Shown here in pieces: positions 54,301-62,838 of a stretch of 64,000 bases of DNA. Every line of letters starts with the position of its first letter. Within the stretch, counting starts at the first letter, position 1. Location of the stretch: positions 62,001 through 126,000 of the forward strand of contig JBDKRG010000034.1 in assembly GCA_039683515.1 (NCBI GenBank), read 5' to 3'. The notes under the pieces were generated by a model that was not told the DNA's origin, ran no database searches, and worked only from the letters and a program-made list of their open reading frames with translations. The position numbers and the translations under genes are program-made. Origin of the DNA: JAJFUE01 sp039683515 (GTDB lineage: Bacteria > Sumerlaeota > Sumerlaeia > MVZB01).

Positions 54301-55734
54301 ATGGAGACACAAGACAGACAGCCGCCCAAACCGCGCCGGTGGCCGTGGATCGGCCTGGCGATCCTGCTCGGCGTGCCGGCGCTGGCGATCCTCGCGCTGC
54401 AGGCCGTCTTCACCCTGCGCGCGATCCCGCGCGAGCGAATGGCGCCGCCGGCCGACGCCGTCCGGCTCAAGCCCCCCGCCGCCGCCGCCCGGATCCGGCT
54501 CGACACCTCGGACCAGACCAAGGCCGTCTCCCAATACGTCGAGTTCGTCAAGGCGCGGCACGCGGACTCGCCGGCCGTCGCGATCTACGAAAAGTGGATC
54601 CCGCGGACGGACAGCGATCCGTTCCGTGAAGAGTTCAGGGAACTGTTCGATGACTGGCTCAGCAACCGGCCGCTCTCCGCGCAGCAAACCGAATGGCTGA
54701 TCCGGCAGCGCGAGCTGGTCGAGGACCTGCTGCGTCTGGCGGCGGCGGCCGATACCCCGATGATCGGCTTCGAGGATGCGCTCGCCTGCGACCAGGACCA
54801 GCTCCGGCGGCTGCAATTCCCGGCGCTGAATTTCAATGCCCGCGGCGCCCGGATCCTGATCGCCGAGAGCCGCCGCCGCCGCGACGCGGGCGACCCCGAC
54901 GGCGCGGTCGAGGCGATCGAGGCCGTGACGCGCCTCGGGCAGTCGTTCGGCCGGCCGCTCCTGTGGAATCAGCAGTATGGCGCGAAGCTCAGGACGCTCG
55001 CCTTCGACGCCTACGGCTACTGGATCGAGGACTCGATGCCGCCCGAGACCGCGCGCCGGGTGCGGGAAAATCTGCTTGGTTACACACCGGCCGATATCCG
55101 CCTCAACCTCGAGACCGAATACCGCCGCCGCCGCGCGGAATTCATCGCCGATCTCAGCCGCCCGTACAACACAATCCTCGAGAACCAGCTGCATCACGCA
55201 GGCTACGCCGGCGATCTGGACCCGGTCCACGTCGCGGCCGATATGAACGCCAATTACCAGAACACGGTCGGATTTTTCACCCGCGCCGCCTGGAAAAGCA
55301 TCAAGATCAAGTCGGGCGCGAGCAAGTTCCTCGATGAGTTCGACGCGAACTACCGCGAGATGACCCAAAAGATCACCCCCGGCGAACCCCTGCGCATCCT
55401 TGCGTTTCCCACCGATCTCTTCCAGAGCGCCGGCACGCAGGGCTACCCCGTCATCAAGTTGTGGGAGGCGCTCTACGGAAGCATCGCAGAGGAAAATACC
55501 GCCCTGGCCCGGCGCAACCTCGACCTGGCCGCGCTCGAACGGATGCTGGGCGGCGCGGCCGAATACAAGGACCCGTTTACCGAAAAGCCGATCGGGAGCG
55601 CCGAGGAGGGAAAAGCCGTCGCGATTTACAGCATCGGCCCCGACGCGAGGGACGATCACGCCCGCATCGTCTACGACCCCACCAACGGCACATGCAGCGC
55701 CGGCGACATCATCCTGCGCCTGGCGAATCAATAG
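54301..55734 (+). CDS. Membrane-anchored protein of unknown function
   Basis: 477 residues with GAGGTGAAAC before the ATG. A proline/arginine-rich start is followed by one membrane segment (about 17-38), then a proline-rich linker and a long, mostly helical extracytoplasmic domain (VEAIEAVTRLGQSF, ENQLHHAGYAGD). The last ~60 residues (KAVAIYSIGPDARDDHARI) resemble the C-terminal beta region of pseudopilin-like secreted proteins, where GPD.RDD is often seen. I cannot name the family. The TAG stop abuts one arm of the 25-bp inverted repeat. Confidence 0.65.
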   Translation: METQDRQPPKPRRWPWIGLAILLGVPALAILALQAVFTLRAIPRERMAPPADAVRLKPPAAAARIRLDTSDQTKAVSQYVEFVKARHADSPAVAIYEKWIPRTDSDPFREEFRELFDDWLSNRPLSAQQTEWLIRQRELVEDLLRLAAAADTPMIGFEDALACDQDQLRRLQFPALNFNARGARILIAESRRRRDAGDPDGAVEAIEAVTRLGQSFGRPLLWNQQYGAKLRTLAFDAYGYWIEDSMPPETARRVRENLLGYTPADIRLNLETEYRRRRAEFIADLSRPYNTILENQLHHAGYAGDLDPVHVAADMNANYQNTVGFFTRAAWKSIKIKSGASKFLDEFDANYREMTQKITPGEPLRILAFPTDLFQSAGTQGYPVIKLWEALYGSIAEENTALARRNLDLAALERMLGGAAEYKDPFTEKPIGSAEEGKAVAIYSIGPDARDDHARIVYDPTNGTCSAGDIILRLANQ

Positions 55735-55759
55735 TTCGTAGTCCCGCCTTCAGGCGGAA
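55735..55759. repeat. Left arm of a 25-bp inverted repeat
   Basis: It begins at the first base after the preceding stop codon and is the exact reverse complement of 56156-56180. It contains the internal hairpin CCGCC-TTCA-GGCGG. A further GGCCGGCG hairpin follows in 55768-55790. Confidence 0.9.
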
Positions 55760-55825
55760 AAAGGCAATGGCCGGCGAGGCGCCGGCCCCACATCGGTGAA
55801 AGGCGCGCGAATGCCGGCAGCCGAT

Positions 55826-56152
55826 TTATTGCCCGCCTGTTTTTTCGCGCGGCGGTTGTTCCCAGGTTTGCCCGCGCTTGATCGTCACCAAGCCCCTTGT
55901 GAGAGCTTTGTGGAGGCGCTCGAAGGTTTTCCAACCAATGGATCTCGCGTCCAGAACCATTCGTGGCCCGTGCCGAAGCCGCACGATCATGGGACCATGC
56001 TTTGGATACTTCACGGCATGGATTTCATCGCGCCGTATGGCGACCCAGCCGCCTTTCTGCCGCACCCGGATCGTGTCCTTATTCACCACGACGCCGTTAA
56101 ACCAATCGAATAACTTGATCAGCGCGGAGATCATCGAAGTCGTTCCAGTCAT
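55826..56152 (-). CDS. Small PH-like domain protein inside an inverted-repeat bracket
   Basis: 108 residues. After a short N-terminal helix comes a run of alternating strands (DTIRVRQKGGWVAIRRDEIH, MIVRLRHGPRMVLDARSI) and an amphipathic helix (WKTFERLHKALT), which resembles a bacterial PH/GRAM-like barrel. It has no signal peptide or membrane segment. The gene and little else lies between perfect 25-bp inverted repeats. Function unknown; the fold suggestion is by eye only. Confidence 0.5.
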   Translation of the reverse strand: MTGTTSMISALIKLFDWFNGVVVNKDTIRVRQKGGWVAIRRDEIHAVKYPKHGPMIVRLRHGPRMVLDARSIGWKTFERLHKALTRGLVTIKRGQTWEQPPREKTGGQ

Positions 56153-56155
56153 CGA

Positions 56156-56180
56156 TTCCGCCTGAAGGCGGGACTACGAA
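56156..56180. repeat. Right arm of the 25-bp inverted repeat
   Basis: The exact reverse complement of 55735-55759. It supplies the final Ser codon and TAG stop of murI, so the repeat has entered or captured the end of that gene. Confidence 0.9.
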
Positions 56181-56974
56181 CCGAGCGGGGTCAGGTCCAC
56201 GACTTCCAGCGGCGGCATCGCCGGTCCGAGCAGCCTTGCGGCGGTGGCGGCGAAACCGGCCGCGCCGTCGGTCACGACGACGCGGTGCGTCGGCGCGGCC
56301 TCGTCGGGCTCGTCCTCCATGATCGGCGCGATCGCCCGGGCCGTCGTCTCGGCCGAGTCGATGAGCTGGATGTCGCGGCCCAGGACGTCGCCGATCGCCG
56401 GCCGCAGCACCGGGTAGTGCGTGCAGCCCAGCACGACCGTGTCGGGGCGGTTGGGCTTGCCCGGCAGCCACGGGTCGAGGTAGCGCTCGGCGACTTCGCG
56501 GGCGACGCGGGTTCCTTCCCAGCCTTCGTCGGCCAGCGGCACGAACAGCGGGCAAGCGATCGACGCGATCGACGCATCGGGCCGCAGCAGCTTGATCGCG
56601 TGCTCATACGCCCCGCTGGCGATCGTCGCCGCCGTCCCGATGACGCCGATTTTCCCGCCCGTGCTGGCGTCGACGGCCGCCCGGGCGCCGGGGCCGATCA
56701 CGCCCACGACCGGAATGGGCAATGTTTTTTCGAGCTCCGGCAGCGCGGTGGCCGAGGCCGTGTTGCACGCGACAACAATGAGATCAACGCCCTGCCCCAT
56801 TAAATAGTTCGCCACCTGCAACGCGTAGCGCGTCACGGTCTGCGGCGACTTGCTGCCGTACGGGACGCGCGCCGTGTCGCCAAGATAAATCGTCGAATGC
56901 CCCGGCCACGCGCGCCGCAGCGAGCGTAGGACGGTCAAGCCGCCGATCCCGGAATCGAAAACACCGATCAACAT
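56174..56974 (-). CDS. murI: Glutamate racemase
   Basis: 266 residues, making D-glutamate for peptidoglycan. Starts MLIGVFDSGIGGLTVLRSL; a longer frame adds nothing family-like. The two catalytic cysteines are in VVACNTASATALPE (Cys near residue 70) and VVLGCTHYPVL. The Asp/Ser residues of FDSGIGG are intact. Its last codons lie in the right inverted-repeat arm, so the C-terminus was probably altered without harm. purC is upstream on the same strand after an AT-rich gap. Confidence 0.95.
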   Translation of the reverse strand: MLIGVFDSGIGGLTVLRSLRRAWPGHSTIYLGDTARVPYGSKSPQTVTRYALQVANYLMGQGVDLIVVACNTASATALPELEKTLPIPVVGVIGPGARAAVDASTGGKIGVIGTAATIASGAYEHAIKLLRPDASIASIACPLFVPLADEGWEGTRVAREVAERYLDPWLPGKPNRPDTVVLGCTHYPVLRPAIGDVLGRDIQLIDSAETTARAIAPIMEDEPDEAAPTHRVVVTDGAAGFAATAARLLGPAMPPLEVVDLTPLGS

Positions 56975-57179
56975 GAGAATATTCCAATCAGGCAAAATCA
57001 GCCAAAAATTCGAAACAAACTTAAGAAAATGAATGATAATGAAAAAATAATCATCCCAACACCCGCAACTTCGGCTGAAAACCGAACCGGAGACGTTGGA
57101 ATCATTTTGCATTCATTTTCAAATCATTTCCCTCGGTTTTGTTTCGAATTTGTGCACGATTCCGAATGATTCCGTATGA
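56975..57179. other. AT-rich intergenic region with word repeats
   Basis: These 205 bp between purC and murI are much richer in A+T than their surroundings and contain reiterated units such as attcatttt, aaatcattt and gattccgaatgattccgtat. No gene is seen. The murI promoter may lie here. Confidence 0.5.
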
Positions 57180-58070
57180 TTACTCCAGCTTCTTCCCCGT
57201 GATCTTCTCATAGATCTCCCGGTAACGCTTCGCCGTGTTTTCAACCACGTCCCGCGGCAGCTCCGGCGCGGGCGGGCGCTTGTCCCAGCCGGTGGTCTCG
57301 AGCCAGTCGCGGACGTACTGCTTGTCGTAGCTGATCGGCTCGCCCCCCTGCTCGAACGAGCCCTTGACCCAGAACCGCGAGCTGTCGGGCGTGCAGATCT
57401 CGTCGCTCAGGACCAGCTCCCCGCCCACCGTCGCGAACTCGAACTTGGTGTCGGCGATCGTGATCCCCTTGGCGTCGAGCATCTCGTGGACGAACTTGTA
57501 GATCGCGAGCGAGGCGTCGCGCAGCTTGCCGGCCATCTCCGCGCCGACGATCTCGCACGCCTTGTCGAAATCGACGTTCTCGTCGTGCTGGCCGTGTTCG
57601 GCCTTGGTCGATGGGGTGAAGATCGGCTCGGGCAGCCGCGAGCGCCGCTTGAGGCCGGCCGGCAGCTTGATGCCGCAGATGGCGCCCGTCTGCTGGTACT
57701 CTTTCCAGCCGGAGCCTTCCAGGTAGCCGCGCACGATGCACTCCAGGGCGACCGGCTTGCCGCGGCGGCAGAGCGTGGCGCGTCCCTCGAGCTCGCGCCG
57801 GCTGCGGATCGGCTCGGGCATCTCGTCCAGGTTCACCGTGATGAGGTGGTTGGGGATGATGTGGCGCGTCTCGTTGAAGAAGAACGCGGCCAGCTGCGTC
57901 AGGACCTTTCCCTTGTCGGGGATGCCGCCCGGGAAGACGACGTCGAACGCGCTGAGGCGGTCGGTGGCGACAAGAAGAAGCTTGTCGTCCAATCCGAAAA
58001 TCTCGCGGACCTTGCCGCTGCCGATGCGCTCGAGACCTTCGAGCGAGACCGAACGTAGAACCTGGGCCAT
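57180..58070 (-). CDS. purC: SAICAR synthetase (phosphoribosylaminoimidazole-succinocarboxamide synthase)
   Basis: 296 residues, catalysing step 7 of de novo purine synthesis (CAIR plus aspartate and ATP to SAICAR). Signatures: GSGKVREIFGLDDKLLLVATDRLSAFD, ECIVRGYLEGSGWKEYQ, and VLSDEICTPDSSRFW. Length fits the yeast-like PurC form that is longer than the E. coli enzyme. ATG at 58070 restores the family N-terminus (MAQVLRSVSLEGLERIG). No other pur genes are adjacent. Confidence 0.96.
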   Translation of the reverse strand: MAQVLRSVSLEGLERIGSGKVREIFGLDDKLLLVATDRLSAFDVVFPGGIPDKGKVLTQLAAFFFNETRHIIPNHLITVNLDEMPEPIRSRRELEGRATLCRRGKPVALECIVRGYLEGSGWKEYQQTGAICGIKLPAGLKRRSRLPEPIFTPSTKAEHGQHDENVDFDKACEIVGAEMAGKLRDASLAIYKFVHEMLDAKGITIADTKFEFATVGGELVLSDEICTPDSSRFWVKGSFEQGGEPISYDKQYVRDWLETTGWDKRPPAPELPRDVVENTAKRYREIYEKITGKKLE

Positions 58071-58223
58071 GTCGCGCACCTCCGAGGAGTATTGAACCAA
58101 ATTTTGTACAACAAATGGACGGCGGTGGGAAGAAAAGAGTTTGGCCGCCGACGGGCGGAGACGGGCGGCCGAGGGCGCGGAGAATTGCACATGCAACGTC
58201 GGGAAAGGGACGTAAGCTCCGGC

Positions 58224-59375
58224 CTACCTGCTGGTCTGATGCCGGCGGCGCCATTCACCTGGGGTCAGGCCGGTTGCGGCTCGGAATTGCCGAATGAAGG
58301 TGCTCAGAACCGGCATTCCGCAGCGGCGCCCCACATTGCCGATACTGTCGCCGGAGTCGAGCAGCATATCCCGGGCGCACTCGATCCGCTTGCGGGTGAC
58401 GAACTCCACCGGCGTCTGATGCAGCTCGCGCGCAAACAAATTGTAAAGCCCGTTGCGCGAAACGCCGACGCTTTCGGCGATTTCCTCCATCGCGAACGGC
58501 TCGGCGAGGCGCTCATCGATTCTCTGGATTGCCTGTTGCAGCCGTGGATGCCGCAGGACCAGGCGCGACGTGCTTTCGCGCTGCACGACGCCGCCGGGCT
58601 GGATCAGGATCGGCTGACCCGGCGCCTGCCCCCCATCCAACAGGCGATCCAGTAGTTCCGCCGCCCGGTACCCCACCGTCTCGGCCTCGGTTCGAATGCT
58701 TGACAACGACAGGGGCAGGCAACGGCAAACCTCGGGAAGGTCGTCGACGCCCAGCACACCGACCTCGCCGGGAATCGGAAATCCGCCGGCAAGGCAGGCA
58801 TCCATCACCATCGCCGCGTCATAATCGTTGTAAGCCATGACGGCTACCGGCTTGGGCAGGCGGCCCAACTCCTCGACCAACCAGCGGCATACCATGTCCC
58901 AGCGTTCGTGATCCGGATGCGGAATCCGCGGCCAGATCAGGTCGCGGCAGGCAAAACCGTGACGCTTCAGTTCCTTGTGGTAGCCGGCGACCCGCAAGCG
59001 GCAGACGTTGTTGTCTTCGCGGCTGAAGAACATATAGCTGTGCCAGCCCTGCTCGAGGAAATGCCGCGCCCCGATCCGGCCGATCATGACGTTGTCCTTC
59101 GCAACGCGGGCCGCCCGGATTTCTGCACGGGTCATCGAAAGATCGACGAATGGCACTTTCAAATCCAGCACGAATCGCTCGGCATCCACGTCTCCCGCTA
59201 GCAGCGTGATGACGCCGTCGCCCTGCCATCCGTATGGGACTTTGCCCGTCCGGACCGGATCGGCATTGAGATGCCAGCCGTGCTCGCCGGCATACTGGGC
59301 AATCCCGGTATGATACTGGGGCTGAAACGCAAAGGGCATGTAGAGGATATTGCGCTGGTGTCGGCCCATTCTCAT
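58224..59375 (-). CDS. XylR-type transcription regulator (LacI-like sensor plus AraC DNA-binding domain)
   Basis: About 383 residues. Residues 1-270 form a periplasmic-binding-protein-like sugar sensor (VGVLGVDDLPEVCRCL, PVAVMAYNDYDAAMV). The C-terminal ~100 residues are a double helix-turn-helix of the AraC type (MEEIAESVGVSRNGLYNLF, CGMPVLSTFIRQFRAATG ending TPGEWRRR). This architecture is that of XylR, which activates sugar catabolism. It is divergent from the UroD-like/MFS pair with a palindromic operator between. ATG at 59375 or 59369 may be the start. Confidence 0.88.
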   Translation of the reverse strand: MRMGRHQRNILYMPFAFQPQYHTGIAQYAGEHGWHLNADPVRTGKVPYGWQGDGVITLLAGDVDAERFVLDLKVPFVDLSMTRAEIRAARVAKDNVMIGRIGARHFLEQGWHSYMFFSREDNNVCRLRVAGYHKELKRHGFACRDLIWPRIPHPDHERWDMVCRWLVEELGRLPKPVAVMAYNDYDAAMVMDACLAGGFPIPGEVGVLGVDDLPEVCRCLPLSLSSIRTEAETVGYRAAELLDRLLDGGQAPGQPILIQPGGVVQRESTSRLVLRHPRLQQAIQRIDERLAEPFAMEEIAESVGVSRNGLYNLFARELHQTPVEFVTRKRIECARDMLLDSGDSIGNVGRRCGMPVLSTFIRQFRAATGLTPGEWRRRHQTSR

Positions 59376-59423
59376 GATGACGGTGAGAGTAGCCCGCGGT
59401 GTTGACAAAATGCAACAAGAAGC

Positions 59424-59445
59424 TGTGCAAATTGCTAATTGCACA
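59424..59445. promoter_or_regulatory. Palindromic operator in the XylR/UroD divergent region
   Basis: TGTGCAA, 8 nt, TTGCACA: a perfect 7-bp inverted repeat. Further TGCAA/TTGCA half sites lie at 59411 and 59458, and a perfect TTGACA at 59402-59407 is close by, so a regulator bound here could control both directions. Confidence 0.6.
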
Positions 59446-59537
59446 GAAACGGTGATCTTGCATATGGTTGGACGTCCATCGAACCCAAACAGGCTCGGAT
59501 GCAAGCAGACCACAGGAACGGCGGACGGAGTGACAAC

Positions 59538-60671
59538 ATGGCGCAGACGCAATTTAACTACAATCTGGCCGATGCGCAGGCGGTCACGGTGAAACCGGTC
59601 GAACCCGAGGCTTTCCCGTTCGACGAATACGTCGGCTATGCCGAGGGTTTGCGCCGGCGCGCCCGGGCCTTCCGGCTGGCGCCGGCGGGCGTGCTTGTCT
59701 ACCGCCGCATGCGCGTGGCCGAGGTCTTCGCCGCCGGCAGCCGCGACATGGCGTCCTCGCTGGGATGGCAATTGGGCGCGTTGGCCGCCAGCATGGAATT
59801 CCCTGCCGACCTGCCCAATTTCCTGGAACCGTGGTATGGCATCGGCACGACGGCCAGCGCCTACGGGTCCGAGTATATCTGGAACGAGGGGCAGGCCCCG
59901 GGGATGTTGCCGCGCTTCGAATCGGCCGCCGAGGCGCTGGCGGCCGAGCCGGTGCAAGTGCAGCAGACCCGGATCGGTCAACACACACTGGCGATGCTTG
60001 ACTACTTTATGGAGCGGACCAGGGGGCGGCTGCCCATATCGCCGTGCGACATCCAGTCGCCGCTCAACGTCGCCTGCAACCTGGTCAACACGAACAACCT
60101 GCTGATGGATTGCCTGGACGATCCCGAAAGCGTCGCGGGTCTGTTGGATCGGCTGGCCGGGTTGATCGTGGAATTTACTCGGATCCAGGCCCGCGTGCTT
60201 GGCCCGGCGGCCGTCTGGCCGGGACACGGATTTGCCTCCAGCCCCGAGTTTACAGGCCTGGGGCAGAGCGATGACAACATCGTAATGGTCTCGCCCGATA
60301 TGTACCGGGAATTGGCCGTCGCGGCGCTCGTTAAAGCCGGTGCGCCTTTTGGCGGACCGGTCTTTCACAGCTGCGGCAACTGGGGGGGCTGGGCTCATGT
60401 CGTTCGCGACATCCCGGGGCTCAAAACGGTCGACGCCGCCTTCGGCGCCCAAACCGATCCCAACCCGAACCAGCCCGAAACCATTGCCGAGGCGTTTGCC
60501 GGCACCGGGATCGTGCTGAATGCGCGGATCGTGGGCGGGGTGGATCAAGTCGAAGCGATCGTCCGCCGGCTGTGGCGGCCCGGATTGAAACTCATCGTGG
60601 TGACTTACTGCCCCACGCCCGCCGAGCAGACGGAGGCCTACAGGCGTATTCATGAAATCTGCGAGGCGTGA
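59538..60671 (+). CDS. Uroporphyrinogen decarboxylase-like protein
   Basis: 377 residues of the UroD/methylcobamide-methyltransferase superfamily. Features include SPCDIQSPLNVACNL in the barrel, and FHSCGNWGGWAHVVRDIPGLK, where the HSCGN segment is the metal-site motif of MtaA/CmuA-type members rather than of true HemE. The N-terminus lacks the HemE substrate arginines. Such proteins beside sugar regulators and carriers may act in demethylation of methoxylated substrates; this is inference. ATG at 59538 has GGAG nine nt upstream. Confidence 0.75.
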   Translation: MAQTQFNYNLADAQAVTVKPVEPEAFPFDEYVGYAEGLRRRARAFRLAPAGVLVYRRMRVAEVFAAGSRDMASSLGWQLGALAASMEFPADLPNFLEPWYGIGTTASAYGSEYIWNEGQAPGMLPRFESAAEALAAEPVQVQQTRIGQHTLAMLDYFMERTRGRLPISPCDIQSPLNVACNLVNTNNLLMDCLDDPESVAGLLDRLAGLIVEFTRIQARVLGPAAVWPGHGFASSPEFTGLGQSDDNIVMVSPDMYRELAVAALVKAGAPFGGPVFHSCGNWGGWAHVVRDIPGLKTVDAAFGAQTDPNPNQPETIAEAFAGTGIVLNARIVGGVDQVEAIVRRLWRPGLKLIVVTYCPTPAEQTEAYRRIHEICEA

Positions 60672-60682
60672 GGTTCTCAGTG

Positions 60683-61999
60683 ATGACCAGCACCACGAAA
60701 GAGCAAAGCAGCGTCCCACCCATGACGCATGAGCAAGCCCCGCCCCGCGCGGGTGGGCATTTTCGCTGGACCATTTGCGGCCTGCTGTTTTTCGCCACCA
60801 CGGTCAATTACATGGATCGCCAGGTGCTGGCCCTGCTCAAACCGACGCTGAAGGACGCGCTGCATTGGAGCGAGACCGATTACGGCACGATCATCTTCTG
60901 GTTCCAGGCGGCTTATGCCATTGGCAACGTCGGCGCCGGCCGGCTGATGGACGTTCTGGGCGTGCGGCTGGGGCTGGCGTTTTCGGTCGCGGGCTGGTCG
61001 TTGATGGCGATGCTGCACGCCTTGGCGAGATCGGTCATCGGGTTCTCCACGGCGCGTTTCGGGCTGGGGCTGACCGAGGGGGGCAATTTCCCCGGCGCAA
61101 TCAAGGCCGTCGGCGAGTGGTTCCCCCGCCGCGAGCGCGCCCTGGCCACCGGCATTTTTAATTCGGGCAGCAACATCGGGGCGCTGATCACCCCCCTGCT
61201 GGTGGCGTGGATCAACCAAAATTGGGGCTGGAAGGCGTGCTTCCTGGCCATCGGCGCGCTGGGTTTCATCTGGCTGATTCTCTGGTTCTTGTTCTATGGG
61301 CCGCCGCAGACACATCCGCGACTGGGCGCGTCGGAACGGGCCTATATCATGAGCGATCCGCCGACGCTGGCGGCGCATGTGCCCTGGCTGGGGCTGCTGG
61401 GCCATCGCCAGACGTGGGCCTTCTGCGCCGCGATGTTCCTGGTGGCGCCGGTGTGGTGGTTCTACCTCTACTGGATTCCCGGTTTCTTTCACGATCGCTA
61501 CGGGCTGGACCTCGTGCACATGGGGCTGCCGCTGGTGGTGATCTACCAGATGGCCTCGGTCGGCGGGATCGGCGGAGGATGGATTTCGGGCGCCCTGCTG
61601 CGGCGCGGCTGGAGCGTGAACGCCGCGCGCAAGACCGCGCTCTTCATCTGCGCCTGTTGCGTGGTTCCCGTCGCGGCCAGCCCGCTCGTGGGCAAATGGC
61701 TGGCGGTCGGGCTGGTGGGGCTGGCGGCGGCGGCGCACCAGGGCTTCGCCGCCAACATGTACACCATGGTGAGCGACACCGTGCGGCGGGAGGCGGTCAG
61801 TTCCGTGGTGGGAATCGGCGGGATGGTCGGCGCCATGGGCGGCATGATGGCCGCATGGACGACCGGCAAGATCCTCGACCTGACCCATAACAATTACCAG
61901 GCGCTCTTCGTGACGGCCGCGGCGGCATACCTCATTGCGCTGGCCATCATTCACCTGCTGCTGCCGCGCCTGGAACCGATGAGCGTTAAAACCGATTGA
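60683..61999 (+). CDS. MFS transporter, hexuronate (ACS) type
   Basis: About 438 residues, twelve membrane segments. Signatures of the anion:cation symporter group (ExuT, GudP) are present: TVNYMDRQVLALLKPTLK, WFQAAYAIGNVGAGRLMD, GLTEGGNFPGAIKAVGEWF and RRERALATGIFNSGSNIGA. It imports hexuronates or related sugar acids with protons. A GTG at 60668 overlaps the previous stop, but the ATG at 60683 with GAGG upstream is the better start. It is in one operon with the UroD-like gene. The heparinase at 45046 would produce this kind of sugar acid. Confidence 0.9.
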   Translation: MTSTTKEQSSVPPMTHEQAPPRAGGHFRWTICGLLFFATTVNYMDRQVLALLKPTLKDALHWSETDYGTIIFWFQAAYAIGNVGAGRLMDVLGVRLGLAFSVAGWSLMAMLHALARSVIGFSTARFGLGLTEGGNFPGAIKAVGEWFPRRERALATGIFNSGSNIGALITPLLVAWINQNWGWKACFLAIGALGFIWLILWFLFYGPPQTHPRLGASERAYIMSDPPTLAAHVPWLGLLGHRQTWAFCAAMFLVAPVWWFYLYWIPGFFHDRYGLDLVHMGLPLVVIYQMASVGGIGGGWISGALLRRGWSVNAARKTALFICACCVVPVAASPLVGKWLAVGLVGLAAAAHQGFAANMYTMVSDTVRREAVSSVVGIGGMVGAMGGMMAAWTTGKILDLTHNNYQALFVTAAAAYLIALAIIHLLLPRLEPMSVKTD

Positions 62000-62156
62000 T
62001 CTAACATTTCGTGCGACTCTCTTTCCGTTGCGCTGGAGGCCGACCACCATCTCGTTGTCGCTGACGACTCGCGGCGTACGCGATCAATGAAATCGGCGCA
62101 ACGAGAACGAATTTGCGGCTGATGAGCCGACCCCCGAACTTGAATCAAAATCGCTC

Positions 62157-62186
62157 TTGGCGCGGCAGCGCCCGCGCGGCTATAAT
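62157..62186 (+). promoter_or_regulatory. Promoter of the coiled-coil gene
   Basis: TTGGCG, an 18-nt spacer and a perfect TATAAT lie about 95 nt upstream of the ATG at 62282. Confidence 0.6.
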
Positions 62187-62281
62187 TTGCCCAGTCGCGC
62201 GCCGACAGCGCTTCGGATGACTGAATCTGCCGCGCCGGATCAACAATCCCTGACGCGGCATACGGATACCCGTGTAGACCC

Positions 62282-62788
62282 ATGACGCCCTACTCCAACG
62301 ACAAACCCGACCAATTGCAGGACCTTGTCAACTCGCTCTCGGCCATGCAGTCCTCGCATGAGGAGGAGGCCCTCAAGCTGCGCCGCCGCGTGCAGTGGCT
62401 CGAGGGGCGCCGCCGCGAATTCTTCGGCATCCTCAGCCAGAGCGGCAGCGACCCGGAAACCGTCCGCAAGCTCGACGAGACCGAAAAGCAGCTCGAGGAA
62501 ATGCACCAGGTGCTCACCAAGGTCGAGGGCGAACTCAAGCAGTCGCAGGTCGAAATCCGCCAGAAAATCCTCGAGGTGCGCGAGGAGGAAATGGCGCGCA
62601 TCCAGGCCGAACGCGAGCGGATCCGCCAGCGGCGCGAGAAAATCCGCAACCAGCTGCTCCCCACCGCCCTGAACCGCGTCGAGCGGCTCCAGGAGGAGGA
62701 CTCGGCCATCGCCCAGCAGGACGCCGAGCTGCAGCGGCGCCTGCGCGACCTCGGCCAGTTCGAGAAATTCACGGGCGAGGCGGTTTAG
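62282..62788 (+). CDS. Coiled-coil protein of unknown function
   Basis: 168 residues, almost wholly charged helix (KQLEEMHQVLTKVEGELKQS, MARIQAERERIRQRREKIRN), with no signal peptide or membrane segment. Heptad-like spacing of leucines and isoleucines predicts a long coiled coil. It could be a cytoplasmic scaffold. No ribosome site is clear. The next gene is the FAD oxidoreductase 50 nt further, with a dispersed repeat between them. Confidence 0.65.
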   Translation: MTPYSNDKPDQLQDLVNSLSAMQSSHEEEALKLRRRVQWLEGRRREFFGILSQSGSDPETVRKLDETEKQLEEMHQVLTKVEGELKQSQVEIRQKILEVREEEMARIQAERERIRQRREKIRNQLLPTALNRVERLQEEDSAIAQQDAELQRRLRDLGQFEKFTGEAV

Positions 62789-62802
62789 ATTTAGGATTGC
62801 GG

Positions 62803-62824
62803 ATTGCGGATTTCGGATTGCGGA
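62803..62824. repeat. 22-bp dispersed word repeat (copy 2)
   Basis: Identical to 9891-9912 and preceded by another partial unit (ggattgc). It fills the gap between two genes. Confidence 0.8.
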
Positions 62825-62838
62825 GTAATAACCCAAAC

